Of a stretch of DNA of 64,000 bases, positions 31,424 to 41,514 are shown in pieces. Origin of the DNA: Anthostomella pinea (lineage: Eukaryota > Ascomycota > Sordariomycetes > Xylariales > Xylariaceae); contig CAUWAG010000010.1 in the NCBI GenBank assembly GCA_963556695.1, forward strand, positions 2,852,001 to 2,916,000, written 5' to 3'. The notes beneath the pieces were generated by a model. It did not search any database, had not been told where the DNA came from, and was given only the letters and a program-made list of their open reading frames with translations. Each line of letters begins with the position of its first letter. Positions within the stretch are counted from its first letter, which is position 1. A program made the position numbers and the translations under genes.

Positions 31424-32691
31424 CTTGTCGGCAGAAAGTCGTCTGATGAGTAGTTCTGCTCGACCTTGGCGGCGCAGATTTGGATGATCTCGGATATCTT
31501 CGAGATCGATGCGGAGACGAGGGATTGTCGATGGCACGTATGGTGAGGGCTCGTAAAAGACCGAGGCCTGCGTTGTCGCAATCACTGAGAGGCTTCAGAC
31601 ACGACCCGTTCGGCTGTAGATGTGGGTTATAACTGATCGCGAAGCAGAGAACCGGCACGAGGTCGTATTGAGAAGGATGTAGATGTAAATCTGTGGTCGA
31701 GAGGATTGGTTGTTTGGCGGACAGGGAGGGAGGGAATCAACCCACGAGAGCTTCAGCTACAAAGTGGATCTGCCGTTCTAATCGATAACAGCTGACCGTT
31801 TGGGGTTACAGCGCCTTATCTGCTTATCGAGATAGTCACCGTCTCCTCACAAAACAGGAGGTAGCCATTCGCCTTTGGAAGCGGCTTCATTGAACGCGAC
31901 CAATGGTTATCTAATTGAACGCGACTTATCGTCATCTAATTGAACGCGACCAAACCAATTAAGCAGATCAATGTATTCAGCTGCGAAGGACGTGATGATC
32001 TGAAAATGTATGGCATTTCCATATGAACTCGATCGTGGTGGCCATCTAGCCTGGCAGACGCGCTGCAGCTGGCTAGCAGGTGGGCGACCCCACTAAGGTT
32101 TGCCAATAAGGAGGATTGCTATTTCCAGAATGAGGGGTGGGGAAGTGGCGTACTGTGGAAATCGGATACTCTGGAAATAGCAATTCTCATATTAAGGAGT
32201 CTTGGTAAGGTGCAAATATAGATGTCCAGGATGGCCCTCTACCGCCCCAGTCATGTGGATAGGTAACGCGCGCACCCAACTTATAGCAGGATATACATAT
32301 GCTCTTAGATTTGTGTCATCGTTGCTACCTAGTCACATCCGGACGGCTATTGCTGTGTTAGTACTTACATATATAGATAACTGGGGTGGTCAACTTGGAG
32401 GATGCTACGATTTACTATCCTGGACATCTGTACCAGGACTCCAAATTTAACTATGACACTGTCTCTATAATAAGAAGAGCCATGTCATTGATAGATACAG
32501 TGAAACAGGTATAAGTAGGCCGGTGTCGTCTCGAGGACAGTAAACCCTAGAACGTTCATCAAGCTCAACACAATCTTCCCACCCTTCTCGTCCGCCCAAA
32601 ACCGAAACTATCGTAAGCTCATCGTATCATAAGCGAAACTCCTGATCAGAACAATACCTTTCTTGATCCCTTATTTCTCGTAACTGCAACC
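31424..32691. other. Intergenic with small direct and inverted repeats
   Basis: Contains three imperfect copies of a ~25-bp unit with core TAATTGAACGCGAC (31887-31955). It also contains an inverted repeat with 15-bp arms GATTGCTATTTCCAG (about 32113-32127) and its complement CTGGAAATAGCAATT (about 32171-32185). No gene seen. Confidence 0.55.
32113..32185. repeat. Short inverted repeat (possible mini-element)
   Basis: The arms ATTGCTATTTCCAGA and TCTGGAAATAGCAAT are separated by about 43 bp. Similarity continues weakly outside the arms (AATAAGGAG against CTCATATTAAGG). It could fold into a hairpin of about 73 bp or be the remains of a small inverted-repeat transposable element. No clear target duplication. 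Confidence 0.5.
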
Positions 32692-32980
32692 ATGCTGCCT
32701 AGAACAGTCCTCCTGGCCATCGCCCTGGCAGCTCAAAGTCTACGGCGACAAAGAATGCAGCGAACACCACAACATCTTCGACGCAAGCGGGCGCAAATAC
32801 ACAAGTAGAAAACAAGAGACGTCGATAATCCCCGGAAGTCCAATGACCGTAAAGGCTAGCTCACTCCATGGCTGCGAGGTCAACTTCGAAGACTACCGCG
32901 AGATCGTAACCGTGCTTCCTGAGGGAAAATGCACTAAATTTAATGGCGATTGGGACTACTGGTATGTGACGGGGTGCTAG
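32692..32980 (+). pseudogene. Small secreted Cys-containing protein, frame-broken
   Basis: ATG 32692 opens a good signal peptide (MLPRTVLLAIALAAQ). One base further in phase from 32738 the sequence reads as a plausible mature protein of 80 residues beginning VYGDKECSEHHNIFD and ending DYWYVTGC before TAG at 32978. Cys residues fall at four places (KEC, HGC, GKC, TGC), allowing two disulphides. Signal and mature parts are one base out of phase at CTCAAAGTC, with no room for an intron. It resembles small secreted fungal proteins, but no family can be named. Confidence 0.5.
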
Positions 32981-33540
32981 TCGGGTTCGGGGTCGGACTA
33001 AGGTAGTTGGTGGATGGGCGTGATGCTGTGTGGACAAGACGACGTAACAGAAGTGACGACCAATTGTGGTATGGAGGAGCTGGTGCCGGAATCTTCAATG
33101 GCATTGCCTGTAGAGTAGAGCAAGTGTGACCCCGCGTCTTCTATATTGGTAGTGGCCCCGCCATGTGTATGCAGGCTGCAGGTGGCCTACTAAAATTAAA
33201 CTGGTGGGGCATTCAAGAAACTCCTTAGGTTTCAGTCACGATAACGGGCCAGACAAGAGGTCGAATAATTAAATCCAGCGCTGCGTTTGGCCTTGACCTG
33301 GGGGACATTTCACACGAGGAACAAGGGGGAGAATGATTATACAGGTTCGCTAGCGTGCTTTGCTTCCTGCGCTTTCCAAAGATTCAGCTGTTCGGCCCCA
33401 ATCAGTCCTACGCAGCCTGGGCTGGGCATCCCAGCTAGCGACAATCGACAAAATCTCTCCGCGATCCTGAGTCAGGCCATCCTCGACCCTTCCAACATGC
33501 TCCAGAACCATTCGATACCGTGAACACAGCCAAGCACAAA
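32981..33540. other. Intergenic, FOL2-like gene upstream region
   Basis: No gene seen. The open frame of the next gene reaches back to a GTG at 33520, but its first ATG is 33541. Confidence 0.45.
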
Positions 33541-34624
33541 ATGGCGCAACCCGCCCAGACGAAGCGGAAAGACCAGGACTCCGCTCTAGACACGTCCAAC
33601 AGCTCCTTCTTGAGCCTGTCGGATGCCGATGAGTCCGTCAATGGCAGCGGAAAGCGAGGACATGGCGACGAGCGAGACGAGAAGAAAGCGAGCAAAAAGA
33701 AGAAGAAGAGAAGGGCGAAAGATGCAGGCAGCGCAGAAGTCAACGGGGATGCCGCATCGTTGAAGAGGAGGAACAGTCTAAGCAAAGCAGCCAGAGATCC
33801 CAGGGACGAGCCGTCCAGGAAGAAGCGCAAGAAGGCCAAGAAAGAAGGGGTACAAACCAGATCACCTAGCCCAGTCATTGACTTTGATGGGTTAAGCCGA
33901 CCAAGTACGTGAAGTGTGGCGTATCTCTTGTCCTGCAATCCCTACTGACTACGGGCAGGCCGCGGTACCAGAGAACGACTAGAAGAGAGCCCCGAGCAAG
34001 CGGCCGAGCGACTCGAGAAGATGCGCGTTGCGGTACGAACTATTATGGAATGCGTCGGCGAAGATCCAGACAGAGAAGGAGTTCTAGATACACCGACTCG
34101 ATACGCCGAAGCTATGCTGTTCTTCACCCAGGGTTACCAGCAGAATGTCAAGGATATTGTCAACAATGCCATTTTCCACGAAGGTCACAACGAGATGGTC
34201 ATCGTAAAGGACATCGAGATATTCAGTCTATGCGAACACCACCTGGTGCCATTCACGGGAAAGGTAAGCAAGACGGGCATGCCTGTGGTGTGTCTTCTAA
34301 CCGTGATAGATGCACATCGGTTATATTCCCGCCGACAACGTCATCGGAATCTCCAAGCTTCCCCGCATCGCTGAGATGTTCAGTCGTCGCCTTCAGGTTC
34401 AAGAGCGCCTCACTAAGGAGGTTGCGAACGCCATCATGGAGGTCTTGAAACCACAAGGCGTAGCAGTCATTATGGAGTCGAGTCACTTGTGTATGGTCAT
34501 GAGAGGTGTTCAGAAGACAACAGCTAGTACCATCACCAGCTGTGTCTTGGGTTGCTTTGAAAAGAAAGAAAAGACAAGAAACGAGTTCCTTAGCTTGATC
34601 GGTCTCAGCAGGGGCCAGAGGTAG
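33541..34624 (+). CDS. FOL2: GTP cyclohydrolase I with Lys-rich N-terminal extension
   Basis: Three exons: 33541-33904, 33959-34263, 34310-34624 (introns 54 and 46 nt), 327 aa. It converts GTP to dihydroneopterin triphosphate, the first step to folate and tetrahydrobiopterin. The catalytic domain starts at about residue 125 and is complete. It has [18 protein letters not shown], the zinc ligands in [13 protein letters not shown] and [27 protein letters not shown] across the second intron, and [16 protein letters not shown]. The first 120 residues are a disordered, very basic stretch with repeated nuclear-localisation-like clusters ([19 protein letters not shown]), encoded by a separate exon. 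The homologous enzyme core is about 200 aa, so this extension is notable. Confidence 0.95.
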
Positions 34625-35163
34625 ACCGGGAACAAGACACCACGGCGACAAGCAAGTGAGTTTGGGTGACTGCTTTTCGGGCGTTTATGGAGCTGAAAGC
34701 ATTGGGATCTCAACATCGGCTTGGTGACTGGGTGGCGATTGACATTGGCATTTGCATTTGCATTTGCATTGGCATCGCGTGGATAGAAGGCTCAACGCCT
34801 CCGGACGAGGCAACTTGTGTGGTGTTGTAAGAGGGAACTCTTCTTCATTCAACACCTCAATTATGTATCAACTGCATAATATACCCCTTCGCTGACATTA
34901 CCCGTACCAGCAGTGCGAGTAGAGAATCTACTTTATTTGGCGAGTTCATTGTGGGATCCTCAGACGGGACTTAGACTCCTTTGCGACGCGTGTCTGCCTC
35001 AACTCTTGCCCCAGGCATCTACCCCTTTGTGGACGTTGTGCATCCACCCAAGTGCAAACGAACCATCCCAAACAACAAATCGACACACTTATCAATAGCT
35101 CGACTTCAGCTGTGACAACACTGCAACATCACGGAGCTATTAAGCAACACCTCCTTCAAGAAG
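34625..35163. other. Intergenic with (TTTGCA)n
   Basis: No gene. A short hexamer run (TTTGCA units, 34748-34776) lies 125 bp after the GTP cyclohydrolase stop. Confidence 0.5.
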
Positions 35164-36503
35164 ATGACCAAGATAGGGATCAACGCCGGCTTCGATATGG
35201 TGCCCCGCCTCTCTCAGAGCGTAGAGGAGAAGGCCCTATGGGAGAAGTTCATCCATTCCACTCAAACCCACTTCAACGACGATGCCCAGGTCGAGAACAA
35301 GCCCTACTGGATCGAATTCAAGCTTGACGATCACCGGAAGCTGCCTTTTGAAGGCCACAAGTTCCTGCGCTTCAGCTCCAAGATTCAACGCGCAAATGGC
35401 GAGACCACCGAAATGGATAAGTACGTCAACGCGGTCACCAGAATCGCACAGGGCATCTTTGGCCATCGGGCCCAGTACTGGAACGAAGGACGCAAGGAAC
35501 AGTGTAGCTACGAAAAGCGCGAGGTCAAGGAATCCTACAAGTTCTACGAGACGGTGCTAGCTACTGTCACTTTTTCGAGGATGATTACTGATATCGTGCA
35601 TCATAGCCGGACGAGCCTCACGGCCCAGCCATGCCAACTCCCATTGAATCAACGCTCTTCGAGGTCCAACCGATACCAGCCAAAGGAAGCGGCCTCGTGG
35701 CCCTCACAGACATCCCCCTAGGCACCCGCATCATCGGCGAAAAGCCTCTCTTCGCCCTCCACACCATGCCCGACGCCCTCCTCAACGCGCTCCTCGCCGC
35801 CAAGCTCAAGGTTCTCCCCAGGGCCTACCAGTGCCAGTTCCTATCCATGCACAACCGTCTCCCGGGCGCGCACCCCTTCGCCGGCATCGCCAAGACGAAA
35901 TGCATGCCATGCGGCCCGGGATCCACGACCGCCTGTTTCTACCTGAGGCTGTGCCAGCTCAACCACAGCTGCGCGCCCAACGCGCACCAAAACTGGAACG
36001 GCGACCTCGGCCACATGACGCTCCATGCCGCGCGCCCCATCGCCGCCGGCGAGGAACTCGCCATCACCTACCCGGCGTGCGGCCCTTCCGAACAGCGCCA
36101 GGCCAAGCTGCGCGCCGCGTTCGACTTCGATTGTCGCTGCGAGGTCTGCGCGCTGCCGCCCGACCGGCTGGCGCGCAGTGATGAGCGCAATCGCATGTTC
36201 CAGACCCTGCTGCTGGCGCTCAACGACCGGGAGCGCGTGCGCGAGGATCCGGGCGCTTGTCTAACTGATTGCCGCAGCCTCCTGGAGGGGGTGGTCGAGG
36301 AGCAGGGGGAGTATGCTCGTTTGGGCGCGTTTGCGGCGCATGTGCACATGATGGCGTTCCAGATCTTTGCTGGACATGGCGATAGAGCGCGCGCGGCGGT
36401 TTGTGCGGAGAGGGCGTATCGTGCGAATGTGACCTGTCTGGGCGAGGATTGCGGGGAGACGCGCCTGGCGTTAATTAAAAAGGTGGAATTTTTGTTTAAT
36501 TAA
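35164..36503 (+). CDS. SET-domain protein fused to an unknown fungal N-terminal domain
   Basis: I join two frames by a 53-nt intron at 35554-35606 (GTGCTA...CATAG, branch TACTGAT). Exon 1 (35164-35553) is 130 codons and exon 2 (35607-36503) continues in phase, giving 428 aa. Exon 1 reads as a compact unit (GINAGFDMVPRLSQSVE, LPFEGHKFLRFSSKIQ, YWNEG) that I know as a fungal hypothetical domain. Exon 2 holds a SET lysine-methyltransferase fold: GSGLVALTDIPLGTRI, LNHSCAPNAHQNWN (the NHSC box), GEELAITYP, and post-SET FDFDCRCEVC. An internal ATG at 35631 could start a separate 290-aa SET protein if the intron is not used. Confidence 0.78.
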
Positions 36504-36893
36504 TATATACGGGATTTAAGTACGATGTTTGTAAACTATATGTGACGAGCTGTCTAACCTATAAGGCTTAAGGGTTCTATAGGGTTTATGTTCCAAGGTA
36601 AGTCAACACAAAGAACGATAGAGGCTTCTGTCAACTAGAAGACACTCAGATGCTGGGGCTTGGTCTGAACTGGGTTCACTGTGTAGTCGAGTCGTCAGGA
36701 GATTTCTCCCACCTTATGGTTGGCTAAGATGCTTAGATTGATCACTGAGGTAGAGACTGTCTATCTATCTGGTTGGGAAATGTCTGTTCTTATATATCCA
36801 ATCTCTCCCTCACTGATTAGGTGGCTCACCCTGGATCACCGGTGATCCAAGGTGATCCAGTGATCCAAATTCTTAGTCACGTGACCCAGGCTC
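36504..36893. other. Flank of the transposon island
   Basis: No gene. A palindrome-rich stretch (GGATCACCGGTGATCC, then GGTGATCC and GTGATCC; 36833-36866) and CACGTGACC lie next to the chromovirus 5' LTR. Probably remains of another element. Confidence 0.45.
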
Positions 36894-37105
36894 TGTGACG
36901 GCCTGCACAGACCTTTCCACATGACAAGTGGATACTTCCTAATAGGGGAAGGATCTGACCAGAGGATCCCCTTAAAGGGGCAACCTCCCACTGTACCTAT
37001 CTCTCTCTCTCTTCCTTTCCTCTCTAGTCTTGATATTCTCGTTAATAGAGTAATAGCTGCTTGCTGCCGGCCATGTCCCAGCTCCTCAGTACGCTCGCCG
37101 TGACA
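36894..37105 (+). repeat. Chromovirus 5' LTR
   Basis: 212 bp, TG...CA ends. Nearly identical to 41062-41273, with a handful of substitutions by eye. Contains a CT-rich tract (CTCTCTCTCTCTTCC) followed by AGTCTTGATATT (37026-37037), the sequence complementary to the primer site. Confidence 0.95.
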
Positions 37106-37106
37106 T

Positions 37107-37118
37107 AATATCAAGACT
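37107..37118 (+). promoter_or_regulatory. Self-priming primer-binding site
   Basis: AATATCAAGACT, one base after the LTR, is the exact reverse complement of AGTCTTGATATT at 37026-37037 inside the LTR, just after its CT-rich tract. In Tf1 and related chromoviruses the 5' end of the transcript folds back onto such a site and primes reverse transcription without a tRNA. The match is seen; the mechanism is inferred from Tf1. Confidence 0.8.
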
Positions 37119-37285
37119 CCTCCATACCAGATTAGAAGCCTTGTCTTCAGATCACCACTGTAAGGAGTTTTGCCTCTAACAGTGACAGGTGCAGTGTCTC
37201 TGAACACCCACCTATCCCAAGACTTTATTACCCCTTTATTATCCCATCTATCATTACTACTGATTCTGTCCAACACATTGTGACA

Positions 37286-39050
37286 ATGAGTACCATTATC
37301 ATTCCAGAACATCAGGATAGTTCTGAAGGGACTGGAAGACCAGCCCAACCTATCCAAACATCCCCCAATACCAACAACCTTCTCCCAAACAAAGAACCAA
37401 AGAAACAGAGAACCAAGGCGCGAGGGGGCCAGAGCAAGCCAAACACGCAATCAAGGGCCGCTTTGACCCACAGCAAATCTCCCTCAAACGCTTCATCGTC
37501 TCCATCTTCCTCTAGGATCACATCCCAGGACCCACAGACCCAGCCATGGCACCAACCATGAGCGGTGCTATGGGCCGATCAAACGACCCCTTGCTCTTCA
37601 ACCTGGATACGCTTACGCCAGAGCAGCTAGCCAGACTGCAAACCGAACTACACACCCGGATCCTGAGGTCTGAGCCACCAAGACACACAACAGAACGAGC
37701 CTTTCCTTCTTTGGAAACAAGTTCTCTACACACAACGACCCCAGCTTCTATAGCATCAACCTCAAATGCTATGCGACATTCTATCAAGCTGGCAGACCCT
37801 GCAAAGCTGAGTGACGGTCAAAGCCCAACCTTTGAACAGTGGAAGAACAGCACCCAACGCAAGCTACGGACCAACTAGTGGCTCTTCATTACAGAAGAAT
37901 CAAAGTTTGACTGGCTTTGCATGCTAATAGAAGGTGATGCAGCTATAGCATTGGAACCATTCATCTCTGAAAAGAACACTGAGTCACTTACTACCATTGA
38001 AGAGGTGTATGACCTTCTTAGGTCCTCTTACAGCAATCCTGACGCAGCTGCTCAAGCCAGAGACCAGCTTTATAATCTGTGGATGGAACCAGCACAAGAC
38101 TTTTACTCCTTTTGTTCCACATGGGTTCTCTTAACCAGCAAGGCAGGCCTGTCCCGGACAGAATGGAAGTATGAACTGAACCGAAAGCTGACACCACCCT
38201 TGAGGATACAAGTAATGGCTTCTTACCTTGACTTTAATATTTCTTTCAACCAATTTCGAAATATCTGTTCTAGCAATACTTAACAGCTTGCAGAGATTAA
38301 ATGAGTCAAGAAGCAGCGCCAAAGCTTCTTAAAAGCTTCCTCTCGCCATACCATCACTGTGGCACCTGAACCCCAGCAGTTCATCAGAAGCCTACCAACC
38401 CAAGCTTTGTCCAACCAAGCAATTGACACTACCTTCCAACCAGCAAGAGCATCACCTGATCAGAAGACTCCCCATCTCTCTGCAGTCCCTGAAAAGAAGC
38501 ACATTGACCGGTCACGCGCACCCCCACAAGACAGAAAGTATCACATGTTACTTGTGTGGCAAAGAGGGTCATATTGCTCCCAAGTGTCCAGACAAAAGAA
38601 CCCCTCATGTACATTTTCTGGAAGAAGACAATGAGACCTCTTCTGGTCTGACCCGGGATGTTACTTCTGACAGCCAGTCAGAAAACTCAAAGGTCTAGGG
38701 GAAGTCTCCCACCTAGGCCTCCAATGTACTATTAATCAACTGGCTCACCACTCCCTTGAAATTCCATCACTTCGATCAGACCTCTCTGGCTTGATTGGCG
38801 GCAGTACCTTTGTGATGACTGCAACCATCCGATGGAATGGAATTGCAGTGTGTGTGAAAGTTTTGATTGATACCGGAGCAGAGGTTTATCTTTTAGGCAG
38901 CCGTTCAATCATGAGCCCTTTGGCTCAACGATGGGAACTCCCTCAAAGACATTTTGATGAGCCCGCCACCCTGAATGGCTTTGGCAAGGGACATTCATAG
39001 ATTGTCAACACAGCAGTTGCAGCAAATTTCCAGATTCAGGGAAGAACCTT
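37286..39050 (+). pseudogene. Chromovirus gag, zinc knuckle and aspartic protease (decayed)
   Basis: ATG 37286 or, one frame over, ATG 37546 opens gag (SNDPLLFNLDTLTPEQLARL; FITEESKFDWLCMLIEG; LDFNISFNQFRNIC). It is interrupted by TAG at 37876 and by stops near 38281-38300. A CCHC knuckle CYLCGKEGHIAPKCPDK lies at about 38557-38607. The protease follows in another frame: VLIDTGAEVYLLGSRS at about 38857-38907, then after a stop VNTAVAANFQIQGRTFW up to about 39050, where homology passes abruptly to integrase. At least two frameshifts and four stops. Confidence 0.85.
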
Positions 39051-40327
39051 CTGGTGCACACCCTGGCCGGAACAAGATGCGTGCCTTAGTAGCAGAGCGT
39101 TATTCCTGGCCAGGTATGGGTGCTTTTATAGACCGCTATTGCGCTCATTGCCCAGAATGTGGAAGAGGCCGCAATTCCCGTCTCAAGCCAGCCGGCTTGC
39201 TACAACCTCTGCCTATACCAGATCGTCCTTGGCAATATGTCTCTATGGACTTTAAGACCATACCAAAAGACAAGCTAGGCTATGACACAATCTATGTAGT
39301 GGTAGACTGACTAGGCAAACGCCCGTGGTCTATTCCGACATATAAGACATGTACAGCCAAGGACCTTGCCACCTTATACTTTAATGGACCTTGGAGGGTC
39401 TATGGCACCCCTGAGACTGTGACTTCAGACCGTGGTCCCCAGTTCATTGCTGCCTTTTTAGATAAACTAGCCAAGCTCATAGGGATGGACCTATGCCGCT
39501 CTACTGCAGAGCACCCTCAGACAGATGGTCAGACAGAGATCATTAACCAGTTTCTTTAGACCAAGCTCCGACCCTTTATAAGCCACTTTCAGGATGACTG
39601 GTCTCAACTGTTGCCCTGTCTTGATTTTGCTTATGCCACACAATCTCATGCAAGTACCGGCTTATCTCCAGCTGAGGTTGAAATAGGGTTTCTTCCAATC
39701 ATGACATTTGACTGGAATAAACGCAGTTCCCTCTTAAGAAAGACGCCTATTACAGAGCGGCTAAGCCGTTCAGATGCTCAAGAGTTTGCTGAACGCCGGG
39801 CACAGGCCGTGGCATGGGCCAAAACCAACCTCTTTAAGGCACAAACAAAATACAAGAAGCAGGCTGACAAATCCCGACGATCAATTGACTGGAAGCCAGA
39901 CGATATGGTATATGTCCGTAAAGGAGCATGGCGTACTGACCGCCCACATGATGGATTGGACAACCCCTATATGGGACCATATCGGGTTATCAAACAGATC
40001 AATGAGAACGCCTTTGAGATTGACTTACCCCCTGGGATAAACGCTCATCGGGTCATCAATGCAAGCTGCTTAGTACGGTCACCAAATGACCCTGTCCCAG
40101 GTCAGGTGATCCCTCCACCGCCGCCCATCGATGTGGATGGGGTTCCTGAGTGGGAAGTTAACAAGATTCTGTCCTCCCGCCTAACCCGGGGCAAGCTGGA
40201 GTACCAGGCTGAATGGACAGGTCATGATCCTGACCCAATGTGATACCCAGAAGCTAACTTTAGAAACTCAGCTGTACGCGTCAAAGAGTTTCATGACACA
40301 AATCCTAAGGCGCCAGGTCCCCCTTAA
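39050..40327 (+). pseudogene. Chromovirus integrase with C-terminal chromodomain (decayed)
   Basis: Zinc-binding HHCC domain AHPGRNKMRALV...YCAHCPEC (39055-39160). The DDE core: YVSMDF, VTSDRGPQF and EHPQTDGQTE (39235-39545). Then the GPY-like segment (DNPYMGPYRVIKQI) and a chromodomain (WEVNKILSSRLTRGKLEYQA, EWTGHDPDP, YPEANF; 40150-40270). In-frame stops: TGA at 39308-39310, TAG at 39557-39559, TGA at 40241-40243 where relatives have Trp, and TAA at 40325. All are one base from a sense codon. Chromodomains target such elements to heterochromatin. Confidence 0.9.
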
Positions 40328-40479
40328 AGGTTATAGCAATGGATAGAGGCTGCTGCTGATGATCATGACCTAACTGATCTTGAGGAAGACAACCTGCCTG
40401 TAAAAGGCTCTGCACAAGGAGTAAGAAGAACTCGGAAGAAATCATCGTCATAAACTGACTTTGATAAAGGGGGGAGTAG

Positions 40480-41033
40480 ATTGATTGATTGATTGTGTTT
40501 ATCGTGGGTGCAGTCCCTCCATAGGGCAAACCACGCCTCCCAGAGCCATTGCATCGCAAGGTTGTAGAGGTGTCAGTCTAGACACATTCAGATCCGCGCA
40601 CAAGCCTATCCTCGCTATAACGGTACCAATCTGGAGTGACCAGATGGTTTTAGTCAATACCTAAACACGATTCTGTCAGAAAAACCTCCTGTCCAGTGAC
40701 TAAGCGACCCAGTGAACCTCAGTCCTCTGGTGCACACATCGTTCCAGTAGCCGTTTGATATATGTCGCATTGGTGGGTGAAGTAGGTGTTTGTTATCTGC
40801 TAGCGAGGGAAACCACAAGGGGAAAAACCTCGCAGGAATGGGTGTTATAGAGACAAGCTGTTTGGCTATCAGGCTCTGCGATAAGAGGCCTCTCCACTGT
40901 CATGTGCTGGCTGTCGACTCGCACAAGCCGGGTCAGAAGGGGGCCATAGCAGGATTCGAACCCACTTGTTCTTGTCGCCCACCGCACAAACGAGAACACA
41001 ACCAGGCGCATTTGACCATTGCGCCATACGGCC
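40480..41033 (-). mobile_element. tRNA-derived SINE with LINE-like 3' tail
   Basis: 554 bp on the minus strand. The 5' head (41033 down to 40942) folds like a tRNA: 7-bp acceptor (GGCCGTA/TATGGCC), D arm GCGC/GCGC with A box TGGCGCAATGG, T arm with B box GGTTCGAATCC, but an enlarged anticodon arm without a usable anticodon. A body of about 350 bp follows. The last ~110 bp match the 3' end of the neighbouring LINE (46985-47089), sharing GGCTCTGGGAGGCGTGGTTTG, and both end in (CAAT)n. It is flanked by a target duplication ATAAAGGGGGGAGTAG (40464-40479), repeated at 41034-41061 with an expanded G tract. A and B boxes imply Pol III transcription. Confidence 0.85.
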
Positions 41034-41061
41034 ATAAAGGGGGGGGGGCGGGGGGGAGTAG

Positions 41062-41273
41062 TGTGACGGCCTGCACAGACCTTTCTACATAACAAGTGGA
41101 TACTTCCTAATAGGGGAAGGATCTGACGAGAGGATCCCCTTAAAGGGGCAACCTCCCATTGTACCTATCTCTCTCTCTCTTCCTTTCCTCTCTAGTCTTG
41201 ATATTCTCGTCAATAGAGTAGTAGCTGCTTGCTGCCGGCCATATCGCAGCTCCTCAGTACGCTCGCCGTGACA
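41062..41273 (+). repeat. Chromovirus 3' LTR
   Basis: 212 bp, same ends as 36894-37105. The polypurine AGTAG lies immediately before it. Confidence 0.95.
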
Positions 41274-41514
41274 GAAGGATTGACAATTGACATTACCGAC
41301 ATTGCTGTTGCTGATGAAGTTAAAGCCAAACAGGTGACAGACCTTTAAGGTACATACTCTCAAGGAACACAGTTGATTCTGATCTGGAGACCACATGGGT
41401 GATCTCTCTGCCCCGTGCAGCAAAGAAACCATTCACGCTTTTTGCTCACTCAATGACCTCAAGGCACATTCCATACTCCCCCAAGGTTCACCAATGTGCG
41501 AGCTGCTTCAGATA

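Larger units (their letters stand above)
36894..41273 (+). mobile_element. Ty3/gypsy chromovirus, internally deleted (no RT/RNase H), with nested SINE
   Basis: Two direct 212-bp LTRs, both TGTGACGGCC...CGCCGTGACA, bound a decayed element. Internal order: gag, CCHC zinc knuckle, aspartic protease (LIDTGAE), then directly integrase and a chromodomain. Reverse transcriptase and RNase H, normally about 2 kb between protease and integrase, are absent. A PPT-like AAAGGGGGGAGTAG abuts the 3' LTR but is split by the SINE at 40480-41033. Just after the 5' LTR is a 12-nt sequence complementary to the LTR, a Tf1-type self-primer. Flanks show no target duplication (GGCTC against GAAGG), so the ends may derive from recombination. 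Several frameshifts and stops make it inactive. Confidence 0.9.

Noticed and set aside
35607..35721. Two overlapping genes in different frames at the SET locus
   Set aside because: An in-phase 53-nt intron explains both frames as one gene; overlap of two ORFs is less likely.
40942..41033. A tRNA gene on the minus strand
   Set aside because: Acceptor, D and T arms pair, but the anticodon arm is enlarged with no usable anticodon, and the sequence is the head of a 554-bp element with a LINE-like tail. It is a SINE, not a working tRNA.
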